Assembly: GCA_947491945.1 (NCBI GenBank) | Contig: CANLLN010000033.1 | Location: forward strand, 1-48,485 | Length of the DNA stretch: 48,485 bases | Reading direction: 5' to 3' | Source of the DNA: an uncultured Carboxylicivirga sp. | Lineage (GTDB): Bacteria; Bacteroidota; Bacteroidia; Bacteroidales; Marinilabiliaceae | Shown here: one piece after another, positions 1 through 7,568 of the stretch | Layout: each line of letters starts with the position of its first letter | How positions within the stretch are numbered: position 1 is the first letter of the stretch | Program-made: the position numbers and the translations under genes | The notes under the pieces: generated by a model | What the model saw: the letters and a program-made list of their open reading frames with translations, nothing else | What the model was told of the DNA's origin: nothing | The model's database searches: none

Positions 1-58
1 GATCCAAGAGGTAAAAATATTAACGGCTCCACGGAAAAAGTGGCTTAAAAACTTGTTT

Positions 59-520
59 TTAAATAGAGTATATAAGTAGTGCAAGAGTCAAAGAACTGCC
101 GTATGCGTATCTCATTCTTTTTCGGTGTTTTTTCACAAAGTTCGGAGCAGACGTTGTAACAATACTGTTTTCTCTGTTTTGTGCCCGTCGTCGAAGTTCA
201 CCCGGTGATATGTTGTAGCGTCGTTTGAAGGCTTTGTTGAAGTAGCTGGGATTTTTAAAGCCTACCCGATAGGCGGTTTCCGCTACTGTGGCTTCGTTAT
301 TTTGGAGTAACTCCCGCGCTCGGGCCAGGCGCTTGTGCGATATCATTTCACTGGCATTGGTGCCTGTAAGTCGCACCAGCTTACGGTGTAACATCGAGCG
401 GCTGAGACCCACATTCCGAGCCAGCTGCTCAACGGTAAATGTTTCATTGTCGAGGTTCTGGGCTATGGCTTGCTCTACCTTTTCAATAAACTGTTCGTCC
501 ATCGATTGGTGTGATTCCAT
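59..520 (-). CDS. AraC-family DNA-binding transcriptional regulator (stand-alone HTH domain)
   Basis: A 153-residue protein that is almost entirely an AraC/XylS double helix-turn-helix domain. The first HTH is near residues 29-53 (TVEQLARNVGLSRSMLHRKL) and the second near 79-110, with the family signature GFKNPSYFNKAFKRRYNISP. The N-terminal region resembles the output domain of Bacteroidota hybrid two-component regulators, but no sensor part is present. An in-frame stop (TAG, 530-532) lies four codons upstream of the ATG, so this is not the end of a longer visible ORF. The tail after residue 115 is basic and then hydrophobic (SLTLALLIYS), which is unusual for this family and may reflect a shifted C-terminus. 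It is divergent from the HAD phosphatase gene. Target genes are unknown. Confidence 0.85.
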   Translation of the reverse strand: MESHQSMDEQFIEKVEQAIAQNLDNETFTVEQLARNVGLSRSMLHRKLVRLTGTNASEMISHKRLARARELLQNNEATVAETAYRVGFKNPSYFNKAFKRRYNISPGELRRRAQNRENSIVTTSAPNFVKKHRKRMRYAYGSSLTLALLIYSI

Positions 521-697
521 GACAGTAAACTATGTTCTTACTTGTTGGGTGTAATGGGCAAAGTTACTATGATGAAAGGGGGCGTGACAAGATATTTGTT
601 CGATTATTATTGCTGCGATGATTAAAAAGCAGTATATGCAGTACTCTTAATTTGGTAATATTAACACTTTAAAGGGCTTCATCGCAGTTAATCCGCT

Positions 698-705
698 TAT
701 CTTTG
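698..705 (+). promoter_or_regulatory. Candidate Bacteroidota -7 element before the HAD phosphatase gene
   Basis: TATCTTTG matches the Bacteroidota sigma-ABfr -7 consensus TAnnTTTG exactly, 15-21 bp before the two candidate start codons. No convincing -33 TTTG is seen at the expected distance, so this is a motif match only. Confidence 0.35.
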
Positions 706-719
706 CTGTTTAAAATTTA

Positions 720-1535
720 ATGAGCATGATTAAGATGATAGTTTCCGATATGGATGGTACGCTGCTTAACTCCGACAAGCAGTTGCCCCATGACTTTGCT
801 GAGGTGTACCGTATGATGCAGGCAGCCGGTATTCAGTTTGTGGTGGCCAGTGGCCGTCAGTATTACACTTTGGTAAATGAATTTAAGCATCTTAATCATA
901 ACATCTCATTTATTGCTGAAAATGGCGGTTTTATCAATTGGCAGCAGCAGTCAAAACTTACCAAGGCGCTAAAGGCCTCGGATGCAAGGGATATTATTCA
1001 GACTTTTCGTTCGCTGCCCGGTGTTAATATTGTGCTGTGCGGCAAAGGTGGAGCTTATGTGGAGAATACAGAGAGTAAGGCTTTTATCGATGAGATGAGT
1101 AAGTATTACGTGAAACATACTGTGGTGGATGACTTGCTGAGTGTGGATGATGACATCCTGAAGATTGCTGTCAATGATTTTCATAATCTGGAGGAGACCG
1201 TTTATCCCCTGGCCATGGAGAAGCATGGAGATGATTATCAGATCAGTGCCTCAAGTCCTATATGGCTGGATGTGATGCCCAAAGGTGTGAATAAGGGGAA
1301 GGCCATTCGTCTTTTGCAAGATGAGATGGGAATACGCCCCGAAGAAACCATGGCTTTTGGCGATTACCTCAATGACTTGGAGATGTTGCAAACCGTGCAT
1401 CATAGCTATGCCATGGCCAATGCTCATCCTTTAATTAAGGAAACGGCTCGTTTTGCTACCGACAGCAATGATAACAATGGGGTGATGAAGGCCATTCGCC
1501 GGCAGTTGGCCGAAGTGGAGCCTGGAAAAGAATAA
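720..1535 (+). CDS. Cof-type HAD-IIB family sugar/nucleotide phosphatase
   Basis: A 271-residue cytoplasmic HAD-superfamily hydrolase of the Cof/YidA type. Motif I is DMDGT at residues 10-14 (nucleophile D10, acid/base D12). Motif II serine is in ASGR near residue 44, the motif III lysine is in KGVNKGKA, and motif IV is FGDYLNDLEM near residue 214. The central C2B-type cap and the length fit the HAD-IIB family, which dephosphorylates sugar phosphates, flavin or pyridoxal phosphates. The exact substrate cannot be read from sequence. An ATG six bases downstream (726) would give the more usual start MIKMIVSDMDG. It is a monocistronic gene followed by a strong hairpin terminator. Confidence 0.9.
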   Translation: MSMIKMIVSDMDGTLLNSDKQLPHDFAEVYRMMQAAGIQFVVASGRQYYTLVNEFKHLNHNISFIAENGGFINWQQQSKLTKALKASDARDIIQTFRSLPGVNIVLCGKGGAYVENTESKAFIDEMSKYYVKHTVVDDLLSVDDDILKIAVNDFHNLEETVYPLAMEKHGDDYQISASSPIWLDVMPKGVNKGKAIRLLQDEMGIRPEETMAFGDYLNDLEMLQTVHHSYAMANAHPLIKETARFATDSNDNNGVMKAIRRQLAEVEPGKE

Positions 1536-1652
1536 TGAACGCCCGGGAATAAGCATTTTTATACTTTGACAGACGTTCTCAGTAAAAAAATATCAGGCAG
1601 GTACAACCTGGTCGTAAGTTTTGAAGTTTTCCTTTTATTCAAGAATCTATGG

Positions 1653-1694
1653 AACGGTTCTTTATCAGTATTTTTTCATAGAGAACCGTTTTTT
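1653..1694 (+). terminator. Intrinsic terminator after the HAD phosphatase
   Basis: AACGGTTCT (1653-1661) pairs with AGAACCGTT (1682-1690), a perfect 9-bp stem with a 20-nt loop, and a run of T follows to 1694. Confidence 0.75.
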
Positions 1695-1738
1695 AACTTT
1701 CTTGAACATTAGTTCTACTTATTTTGCAGTGGTCGTGT

Positions 1739-1746
1739 TATTTTTG
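1739..1746 (+). promoter_or_regulatory. Candidate -7 element before the PNGase F-family gene
   Basis: TATTTTTG fits TAnnTTTG and lies 27 bp before the ATG at 1773. No well-placed -33 element is visible, so support is weak. Confidence 0.3.
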
Positions 1747-1772
1747 CGTGAAACGATAAAAACGCAATATTG

Positions 1773-3488
1773 ATGAAGACCATTTACTTCCTATTGGCTG
1801 CTTTGCTACTAAGCAGCACCGTGTATGCGCAGACATACACGAAGCAGGGTACGGTTACCTATAAGACTTTATATAACGGAAACGAGCGCGAGGATATGCC
1901 CTTGCTGCATCTGCAATATGCCAATGAGGTGGCTGCCCTGTGGCGCGATGCGCCGGAGGTGGAAGAACTTATTCCCGGGTATGCTCACGAAACCACTTAC
2001 CTCGACTATTCCGCGCTGAACATGTATCAGGTAGCAGTCTTCGATGATGGTGATAAATACCATGCTGCCAAGTCCTTTACTGACCTTCCCGTTCCAGAGC
2101 TTGTGGCGGACAAAACACGTGAGATTTTGGGTTATACCTGTAAGCTGGCCAAAACCGTTATTAATTCAAATACGATAGAGCTGTGGTACACCACTGAGGC
2201 GGGTATTCAGGGCAGTCCCCAGCCTCGCGTGGGGCATGTGCCGGGGCTGGTGCTTAGTGTAGTGCGCAATGGTAATTACGAGCAGCTGGCCACAGACATT
2301 AAAAAACAACGCAAAAAGCTTAAAAAATCTCTTATGACCGATAATCTTGGGCAGGAAGTAAGCGCAAACGCGTTGGGGGATATCAAGCGCTCAAAAATGA
2401 TTATCAGCACCCGCGTGTTCGATGATGAGCAAATATGCTGGGGAAAGGAGAAAATGGTTGTTGACGAGCCGCAGCTTGATTCAGTTTATCATTTCGCCGG
2501 CGGTACTTTAATTGTTAAAAATGTGAAACTGCCCAAAACTCCCGATCACTACTCTGTTTTTGCTGAGATAAAGCAGTACAGTAATGGAGATGCATACGAT
2601 CGCACGGGGTCAGTTTTTGTAATTCCTACGGGTCGTACCACGGATTTTTGGGACGGGCTAAAAAACGGAATTAATACTCTGCCTATTTATTACGATGTCG
2701 ATAGTTTGGCTTATCAGGGGGTAGTACTTACCGATGAGTATGAGCCCTTGGTAGAATTGGTGCGTTTCTTCACTACTTTCGGTATTAATCATTTTAACGA
2801 TCGGGTGAAGATCAAGGATATTGCCTGGGAAGATCACTCGATTTACAAGCAGGATGTGTCAGACTTAAAAACCTATCTTGAGGGAGAAGTGCTGATTGGT
2901 GCCTTTATTGGTAATTACGATGGAGGTGGTCATAAGATCACGCTGGACATTAAGGCTTATCCCGGCAGTTTCGACTGGAAGGAAGAGAGCGGTGTGCAGC
3001 AATACCGACAGCCACTTTTTAATACTTGTAATGTAATGGAAATGGGTGGACAGCGCTATGGTACCATGTTTAAGAACGACAGTCTGACGGTTGACTTTAC
3101 CGTTCCTGAAGGTGTTACTGAGCTTAAGCTGCGCTATATTACCACGGGTCATGGCGGCTGGGGCGGTGGCGATGAGTTTAACCCCAAGCAAAATGAAATA
3201 TTCATTGATGGAGAACGTGTGTATACTTTCACGCCCTGGCGCACCGATTGTGCTGCCTATCGCAAGTATAACCCTGTATCGGGTAATTTCTGGAATGGTA
3301 TTTCCTCCTCGGACCTTAGTCGCAGTGGCTGGTGTCCCGGCACGGCAACAAATCCGGAATATGTAGAACTGAAAGACCTGAAACCTGGAAAACATCGTCT
3401 TAAAGTAGCCATTCCGTTGGGAGCACCTGCCGGTAATAGCTTTAGCGCCTGGAGTATTTCGGGTATTTTAATAGGCGAATACGAATAA
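1773..3488 (+). CDS. Exported PNGase F-family peptide-N-glycosidase with N-terminal GLPGLI-like region
   Basis: A 571-residue protein with a signal peptide (residues 1-20, cut near VYA-Q). The start is the ATG at 1773; a TTG three bases earlier is less likely. Residues 20-190 resemble GLPGLI/DUF4412-type exported domains (ILGYTCKLA near 118, then GHVPGLVLSV). From about 215 to the end the protein follows the two jelly-roll domains of PNGase F, the amidase that releases N-glycans from asparagine. YDR near residue 276 aligns with the catalytic D60 region. GHGGWGGGDEF near 459-469 aligns with the GWGHA...E206 segment, and RSGWCPGTATNP matches the conserved family block. The Glu118 region is less clear (GGGHKITLD). 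The extra N-terminal domain recalls PNGF-II, which also carries one. Likely secreted or periplasmic. The N-glycan amidase activity is a family inference. Confidence 0.8.
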   Translation: MKTIYFLLAALLLSSTVYAQTYTKQGTVTYKTLYNGNEREDMPLLHLQYANEVAALWRDAPEVEELIPGYAHETTYLDYSALNMYQVAVFDDGDKYHAAKSFTDLPVPELVADKTREILGYTCKLAKTVINSNTIELWYTTEAGIQGSPQPRVGHVPGLVLSVVRNGNYEQLATDIKKQRKKLKKSLMTDNLGQEVSANALGDIKRSKMIISTRVFDDEQICWGKEKMVVDEPQLDSVYHFAGGTLIVKNVKLPKTPDHYSVFAEIKQYSNGDAYDRTGSVFVIPTGRTTDFWDGLKNGINTLPIYYDVDSLAYQGVVLTDEYEPLVELVRFFTTFGINHFNDRVKIKDIAWEDHSIYKQDVSDLKTYLEGEVLIGAFIGNYDGGGHKITLDIKAYPGSFDWKEESGVQQYRQPLFNTCNVMEMGGQRYGTMFKNDSLTVDFTVPEGVTELKLRYITTGHGGWGGGDEFNPKQNEIFIDGERVYTFTPWRTDCAAYRKYNPVSGNFWNGISSSDLSRSGWCPGTATNPEYVELKDLKPGKHRLKVAIPLGAPAGNSFSAWSISGILIGEYE

Positions 3489-3498
3489 GGAATTAAAC

Positions 3499-3810
3499 CT
3501 AATAAAAGCAAAGGCCAATGCAGCAGTGTGTTGGTCTTTGTTGTATCAGGTAGTTGTTGTCGACGATTTCAATTACTTTAAAATAGCTTGCTTTATGCCA
3601 TAGGTACTCCAATGGATCTTGTTTGTATTTGCTTAGCCACCAATAGCTAAGTATAATTTGTATGAGTACCAGGGTAAGGCCTATGAAAACGCTGGCGCTA
3701 ACGCCACAGTGTTGAGATAGGTGCAGGCTGTACAGATAAAACAAAAATGAAGCAATACCATTCTCCACAAGAAAAGCAGTCGGAAGTCATGTCCTTTTTC
3801 CTTAGCCAAT
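3499..3810 (-). pseudogene. Remnant of a DUF418-family membrane protein
   Basis: The minus strand keeps an 89-codon open frame (3499-3768). Its centre, ILSYWWLSKYKQDPLEYLWH, has the C-terminal DUF418 signature (hydrophobic helix, then WL..Y...PLE.LWR). Immediately upstream, in another frame (about 3740-3810), KEKGHDFRLLFLWRMVLL resembles an N-terminal DUF418 segment. The roughly 300 residues normally between these parts are absent and the frames disagree, so I read an internal deletion with a frameshift. The C-terminal tail runs through the terminator hairpin, so the original stop is probably also lost. The upstream piece overlaps the end of the acyltransferase gene. Function is unknown even for intact members. 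Family assignment is from motif memory. Confidence 0.5.
3509..3543. terminator. Bidirectional hairpin terminator between convergent genes
   Basis: CAAAGGCCAA (3509-3518) pairs with TTGGTCTTTG (3531-3540), a 10-bp stem with one G-T pair. T-rich sequence follows on the plus strand, and CTTTTATT follows on the minus strand. It ends the PNGase F-like gene and would once have ended the minus-strand DUF418-like gene, whose open frame now runs through the hairpin. Confidence 0.65.
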
Positions 3811-4911
3811 AAGGTATTTCGATTTTGGAATAAAGGAAATCAGTTTAACAACGATATACGAACTAACAAAAACCACCAGCGCCAGCGATGGTTGTCCCAC
3901 CCAGGTATTTATGCCAATACCTTCGCCTCTGCCGATATAATGTAATAGCCATATATTAATGATATAGTGAACCAGAAAAATTCCGTAGCTGTATTTTGAG
4001 AGTTCTTTTATAATAGAGCCTGATATGCCCTTTAGGTTTATCTTTTGCAATATCATAAATAAACCAGCCGTCATCATCACTACATTAATAGAGAGATTGT
4101 TGATGAAAAATTCTACTTTTTGCCCTTCAGCGGCAATCCATGTCATTTGATCGGCGTTGTGTAATGAAAATACCAGGCCTTTAAAGGTGAAAAAGCCTCC
4201 TGTCATAAAGAGTATCATCCCCAGGCCTATGGATTTGAAGTAAGAAAGAGAGTTATAGCGCTTTAAATAATAGCCCAGAATCAGGTAGCCTAAGTAACCT
4301 CCAAAATTGTAAAGCATTCCAAACTCATTCCAGTCACAAACACCATGAATCTGCGGAAACGATATTTGTGCATAAAACAACACAGTGGTGATGAGCCAAA
4401 CGAGTAAAAAGGCCTCAATACCACGCTTCGATACTTTTTCAATCCAGGGTGAGATGACAGGCATAAACAGGTACAGCCCAATAATGGTGTACATAAACCA
4501 GAAGTGAACATTCACCCAGGTAAAGTTCATCGGTATCATCAAAATACTTTTAAGAATCGGATGCAAATCACTTGTAGTAAGTACATTTTCTATTCCGCCA
4601 AAGTTAATCGTTGAAGGTGCCGGCAAAAAGACATAAGCCACCGACCAGATGAGGAAGGGAATAAGTACCCGTGAAAAGCGTTTCTTGAAAAATGTGCGCG
4701 TATCGTACTTAATGGGTAATAGCAGAGCTCCCGAAATCATTATAAAGAACGGAACGCACGGGCGTAAGAAAGTAACATAAAACTGTGTTGCCACATCGGT
4801 GTTGAGATCAAAAGCAAAACGCACATGAATCATTGTAACCATGTAACAAGCCACAACCCGTATTAAATCCATATAGCCAATTCGCTTTTGCATTAAGAAG
4901 TCTTGTTCCAT
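3802..4911 (-). CDS. Membrane-bound acyltransferase 3 family protein (OafA/WecH-like)
   Basis: A 369-residue polytopic inner-membrane protein with about ten hydrophobic segments. It belongs to the acyltransferase 3 family, which moves acetyl or succinyl groups onto surface polysaccharides, lipids or peptides. The first helix contains the family start YMDLIRVVACYMVTMIHV, with the conserved histidine at residue 29. It is followed by the loop SGALLLP and the basic stretch FFKKRFSRVLIPF. Length and topology are normal for the family. The acceptor cannot be predicted because no polysaccharide genes adjoin. The stop codon overlaps the DUF418-like remnant, so the 3' end sits on a rearrangement junction. 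The Crp/Fnr regulator is upstream in the same direction, 65 bp away, and may be co-transcribed. Confidence 0.85.
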   Translation of the reverse strand: MEQDFLMQKRIGYMDLIRVVACYMVTMIHVRFAFDLNTDVATQFYVTFLRPCVPFFIMISGALLLPIKYDTRTFFKKRFSRVLIPFLIWSVAYVFLPAPSTINFGGIENVLTTSDLHPILKSILMIPMNFTWVNVHFWFMYTIIGLYLFMPVISPWIEKVSKRGIEAFLLVWLITTVLFYAQISFPQIHGVCDWNEFGMLYNFGGYLGYLILGYYLKRYNSLSYFKSIGLGMILFMTGGFFTFKGLVFSLHNADQMTWIAAEGQKVEFFINNLSINVVMMTAGLFMILQKINLKGISGSIIKELSKYSYGIFLVHYIINIWLLHYIGRGEGIGINTWVGQPSLALVVFVSSYIVVKLISFIPKSKYLIG

Positions 4912-4976
4912 TTTTGTCTATTTGTAAATAATAAGACAAACGTATGCAATTGTCGGCAGTGAAAAATTAATATAGA

Positions 4977-5567
4977 TTAAAAAATGGGGTGAATATCATC
5001 ATTACTGCTTTCTGCTCGCATTTTGCTAAAATGCTGAGGGGTCATCCCCAGAAAAGAGGCTAAATAACTTAGTTTAACACGGGCAAACAGGTCGGGCTGC
5101 TCATTTAAAAGTATTTCGTAGCGTTCTTTGGCCGATTTTTGCAGGCGTTCGATGCGGCGGGTTTGCAGGCTGAGCACACACTCCTGATGTACCACCCTCG
5201 ACCAGTTGGCAATTTCAATATTGGTCGTGTATAAGTGGTTCAGATCATTAATTTTTATAGCATAGGCAGTGGTTGGCTCCAAGGTTTCAACATATTCAAA
5301 TCCGGGTTGGTTCCGGTAGAGTGCCAGCAAGGCAAATGTAATATCGCCTTCGCGGCTAAACCACGATGTCACTTCTTCTTCGTCAAGCATGCAGAACGAA
5401 CGGCAGAGTCCTTTCTCAATAAAATAAACATAGTTATTCATTTTGCCCCCTTCAATCAATAAATGCTTTGCAGGGAAGTCCATCGCTTCAAAATACGATG
5501 TGAATTCAATGAGTGAAGGCTCTGATACCGGGTAAAAATATTGAATGCTTCTTATGGTGTTTTCCAT
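4977..5567 (-). CDS. Crp/Fnr-family transcriptional regulator
   Basis: A 196-residue regulator. An N-terminal cyclic-nucleotide-binding-type beta barrel spans about residues 20-115 (HLLIEGGKMNNYVYFIEKGL, then SWFSREGDITFA). A connecting helix (ERYEILLNEQPDLFARV) follows, then a C-terminal winged helix (LSYLASFLGMTPQHFSKMRA). This matches the many small Bacteroidota Crp-like proteins, which usually lack both the FNR iron-sulfur cysteine cluster and clear cAMP-binding residues. No N-terminal four-cysteine FNR set is present here. The signal sensed and the regulon are unknown. The downstream acyltransferase is the obvious neighbour target. Confidence 0.88.
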   Translation of the reverse strand: MENTIRSIQYFYPVSEPSLIEFTSYFEAMDFPAKHLLIEGGKMNNYVYFIEKGLCRSFCMLDEEEVTSWFSREGDITFALLALYRNQPGFEYVETLEPTTAYAIKINDLNHLYTTNIEIANWSRVVHQECVLSLQTRRIERLQKSAKERYEILLNEQPDLFARVKLSYLASFLGMTPQHFSKMRAESSNDDIHPIF

Positions 5568-5660
5568 ATGGTTTAATTGTGATGTGAAAATACATCAAAT
5601 AGGACACATGGTAAAAAAAGTGGGAGTTGGATTGAAAAGGAGGGGCTGTAAAAAAAGAGA

Positions 5661-5682
5661 GGACAGATACGTTTATCTGTCC
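5661..5682. promoter_or_regulatory. Perfect 9-bp inverted repeat (hairpin) before the susC remnant
   Basis: GGACAGATA and TATCTGTCC flank a CGTT loop. On the minus strand the hairpin is followed by TCTCTTTTTTT and would work as an intrinsic terminator. On the plus strand it lies about 35 bp before the fossil susC start and could be a leader structure. Both readings are possible; the T-tract favours the terminator. Confidence 0.45.
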
Positions 5683-5716
5683 TTACCCTTAAATCAGCTA
5701 ACTAAATCCAAGTTTT

Positions 5717-5821
5717 ATGAAAAAATCCACTGCAAAGATGGGGATATTTTTCAAGTTGTCAAGGTTTAGACTGTTAATAAATTGTAAAACCTCGATAAAA
5801 TTGAGGGGGTGTGATTTGTAA
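5717..5821 (+). pseudogene. Fossil 5' end of a SusC-type TonB-dependent receptor gene
   Basis: The plus strand reads MKKSTAKMGIFFKLSRF from the ATG at 5717. This looks like the start of the signal-peptide region of many Marinilabiliales SusC/RagA receptors. After about 18 codons the similarity ends (INCKTSIKLRGC), and a TAA stop follows at 5819-5821. No plug, barrel or SusD partner follows before the MATE gene. I infer that a receptor gene was deleted and left only its leader and first codons. The rest of the 5568-6004 gap contains no convincing gene. The identification rests on a short segment and remembered examples. Confidence 0.4.
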
Positions 5822-6004
5822 TTTACCTGATTGTGGGTTTTAGGTGTGTCTTTCGTTGGGGTTGATGCTGTGAAAAGTGCAAAAATATGCTTGATGGTTG
5901 TAATTTTGAGGGGGTATGCCTGTTCTATTTTCTGCCACAAAGGCAGAAAATGCCCAAAATTTAGGGGTTGGTTTGATTTTGACACTTTTTAATAAAATCA
6001 GCTT

Positions 6005-7363
6005 TTAACTTGATAGTAGAATGGTCTTTTTAAGTAGTTTTTGATAACGAAAGTGAAAGAGGAGACCACAGATGCTTAATCCGAGAGGGAAGCCCAGCCA
6101 TATACCTATTTCGCCAAACCCACCAATAAAGGCAGCCCAGTAGCTAAAGGGGATGGCAATACCAAAATAAGAAATAACCGTAAAGATACCCGGTACAGTG
6201 GCATCGGCCATTCCTCGCAAAATGCTGGAGTAGATAATTTGTACGGCATCAAATACCTGAAAGATAACCAATACAATGATCATTTTAGAGGCCAGAGCGA
6301 TCACTTCTGCATCGCTGGTAAAGAGCTGTGGTAACCAGTTACGCAAAACGATAAATGCGCTGGATATGATGAGCACCATCATAATGACAATCTGAAAGGA
6401 TGCCCTTGATGCGCGTTTAATAAGGCTAGGCACCTGACGAGCTGAAAATTGACTGATGCGGATGGTGGTGCCCACGCCAATGCCTTGATAGAGCATGAAG
6501 CCAAAGGACGAGAGGCTGATGACAATCTGATGGGCGGCCAGTGCTGTATCGCTGATCCATCCGATCATAATACCCGCCACAATAAAGGCCGATGCTTCCG
6601 AAAAAATATGTAAGCCCATGGGTATGCCCAGCTTTACCAGGGCATGCACTTGTCCAAATAGTTCCTTTATGTCTTCATGCTTATTTACTTTCTTTAATAG
6701 GGCCAGACGGTGGATAAAAACCGACATGGTAACGGCCATGAAGATGCGTGCCGCCAGGGTGGACCACGCTGCCCCGTACAGACCCAGCTCGGGCGCTCCC
6801 AGCTTACCGTGTATCAGTACATAATTGCCAAAGATATTGATGAGGTTGGCTACTAGGGTAACCACCATGGCCAGGCGTGTATTAGAGAGACCTTCGGCCA
6901 GCTGTTTGCCACTGAGGAATATCATCAGGGGAAGCACCGAGGCGCCAATAATGCTAAATATTTTTTGTGATGGTATTACAATGTTGGCCGGTTGATTCAT
7001 GCTCGGCATCAGGCGGTACAAGAAAAAACAAACCAGGGCCAGAAACAGGCCAAATAGGGTGTTGGTCAGGTAGGCACTTCTTTTCAGGTTGTGCAGCTTT
7101 TCTGTTTCACCTTTACCATAAGCCTTACCAACCAGTGGGGTAGTGGCCATGGCAAAGCCCATTCCAAAAATCAGGGGCAGGGAAAACAAGGTGTTGGCAA
7201 AGGCAGCAGCGGCTAGCTCGGTGGTGCCCAAATGTCCAATCATCATGTTATCAACAAGTCCTACGGTTATTTGCCCTACCTGGGCAATAATTACGGGTAG
7301 TGCCAGTCGTTGTGTGTCGGCATAATGCGGCCGAAACATGCGCCAATATCGCTTCATAATCAT
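6005..7363 (-). CDS. MATE-family multidrug/Na+ antiporter
   Basis: A 452-residue inner-membrane protein with about twelve hydrophobic helices in two MatE repeats. The first repeat begins LALPVIIAQVGQITVGLVDN, the MATE signature of NorM-like transporters, followed by MIGHLGTTELAAAAFANTLF. The second contains LGIPMGLHIFSEASAFIVAG and the matching AAHQIVISLSSFGFM. NorM-type MATE proteins export cationic drugs in exchange for Na+ or H+; the substrate is not predictable here. An in-frame ATG two codons in (7357) is an alternative start. The gene stands alone: 205 bp without an evident gene separate it from the upstream GH20 gene on the same strand. Confidence 0.93.
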   Translation of the reverse strand: MIMKRYWRMFRPHYADTQRLALPVIIAQVGQITVGLVDNMMIGHLGTTELAAAAFANTLFSLPLIFGMGFAMATTPLVGKAYGKGETEKLHNLKRSAYLTNTLFGLFLALVCFFLYRLMPSMNQPANIVIPSQKIFSIIGASVLPLMIFLSGKQLAEGLSNTRLAMVVTLVANLINIFGNYVLIHGKLGAPELGLYGAAWSTLAARIFMAVTMSVFIHRLALLKKVNKHEDIKELFGQVHALVKLGIPMGLHIFSEASAFIVAGIMIGWISDTALAAHQIVISLSSFGFMLYQGIGVGTTIRISQFSARQVPSLIKRASRASFQIVIMMVLIISSAFIVLRNWLPQLFTSDAEVIALASKMIIVLVIFQVFDAVQIIYSSILRGMADATVPGIFTVISYFGIAIPFSYWAAFIGGFGEIGIWLGFPLGLSICGLLFHFRYQKLLKKTILLSS

Positions 7364-7568
7364 AAGTTAAATAAATTATAAAATATGGGCGATACCTTGC
7401 CCCGGTGTGCATCTGCATCATTCAAGGCTTGCAAAACATTGGTTTTGGGCTTCAAGGTGAGAAGCTTTGAAATGACGGTCATTGATGTACCCGGTCGCCA
7501 AAAGTGGGGCAAAAATAAGGCTTATTTGTGTTAAGCTGCGTTAAATTTTTCGCTTTAACTGTTATTAA

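Noticed and set aside
2865-3395. A 176-codon minus-strand open frame inside the PNGase F-like gene
   Set aside because: It is antisense to a gene with clear family motifs and shows no domain of its own.
5698-5985. A 95-codon minus-strand open frame ending just before a terminator-like hairpin
   Set aside because: No family resemblance, unusual composition, and it is antisense to the SusC-like leader. The hairpin position keeps a small possibility open.
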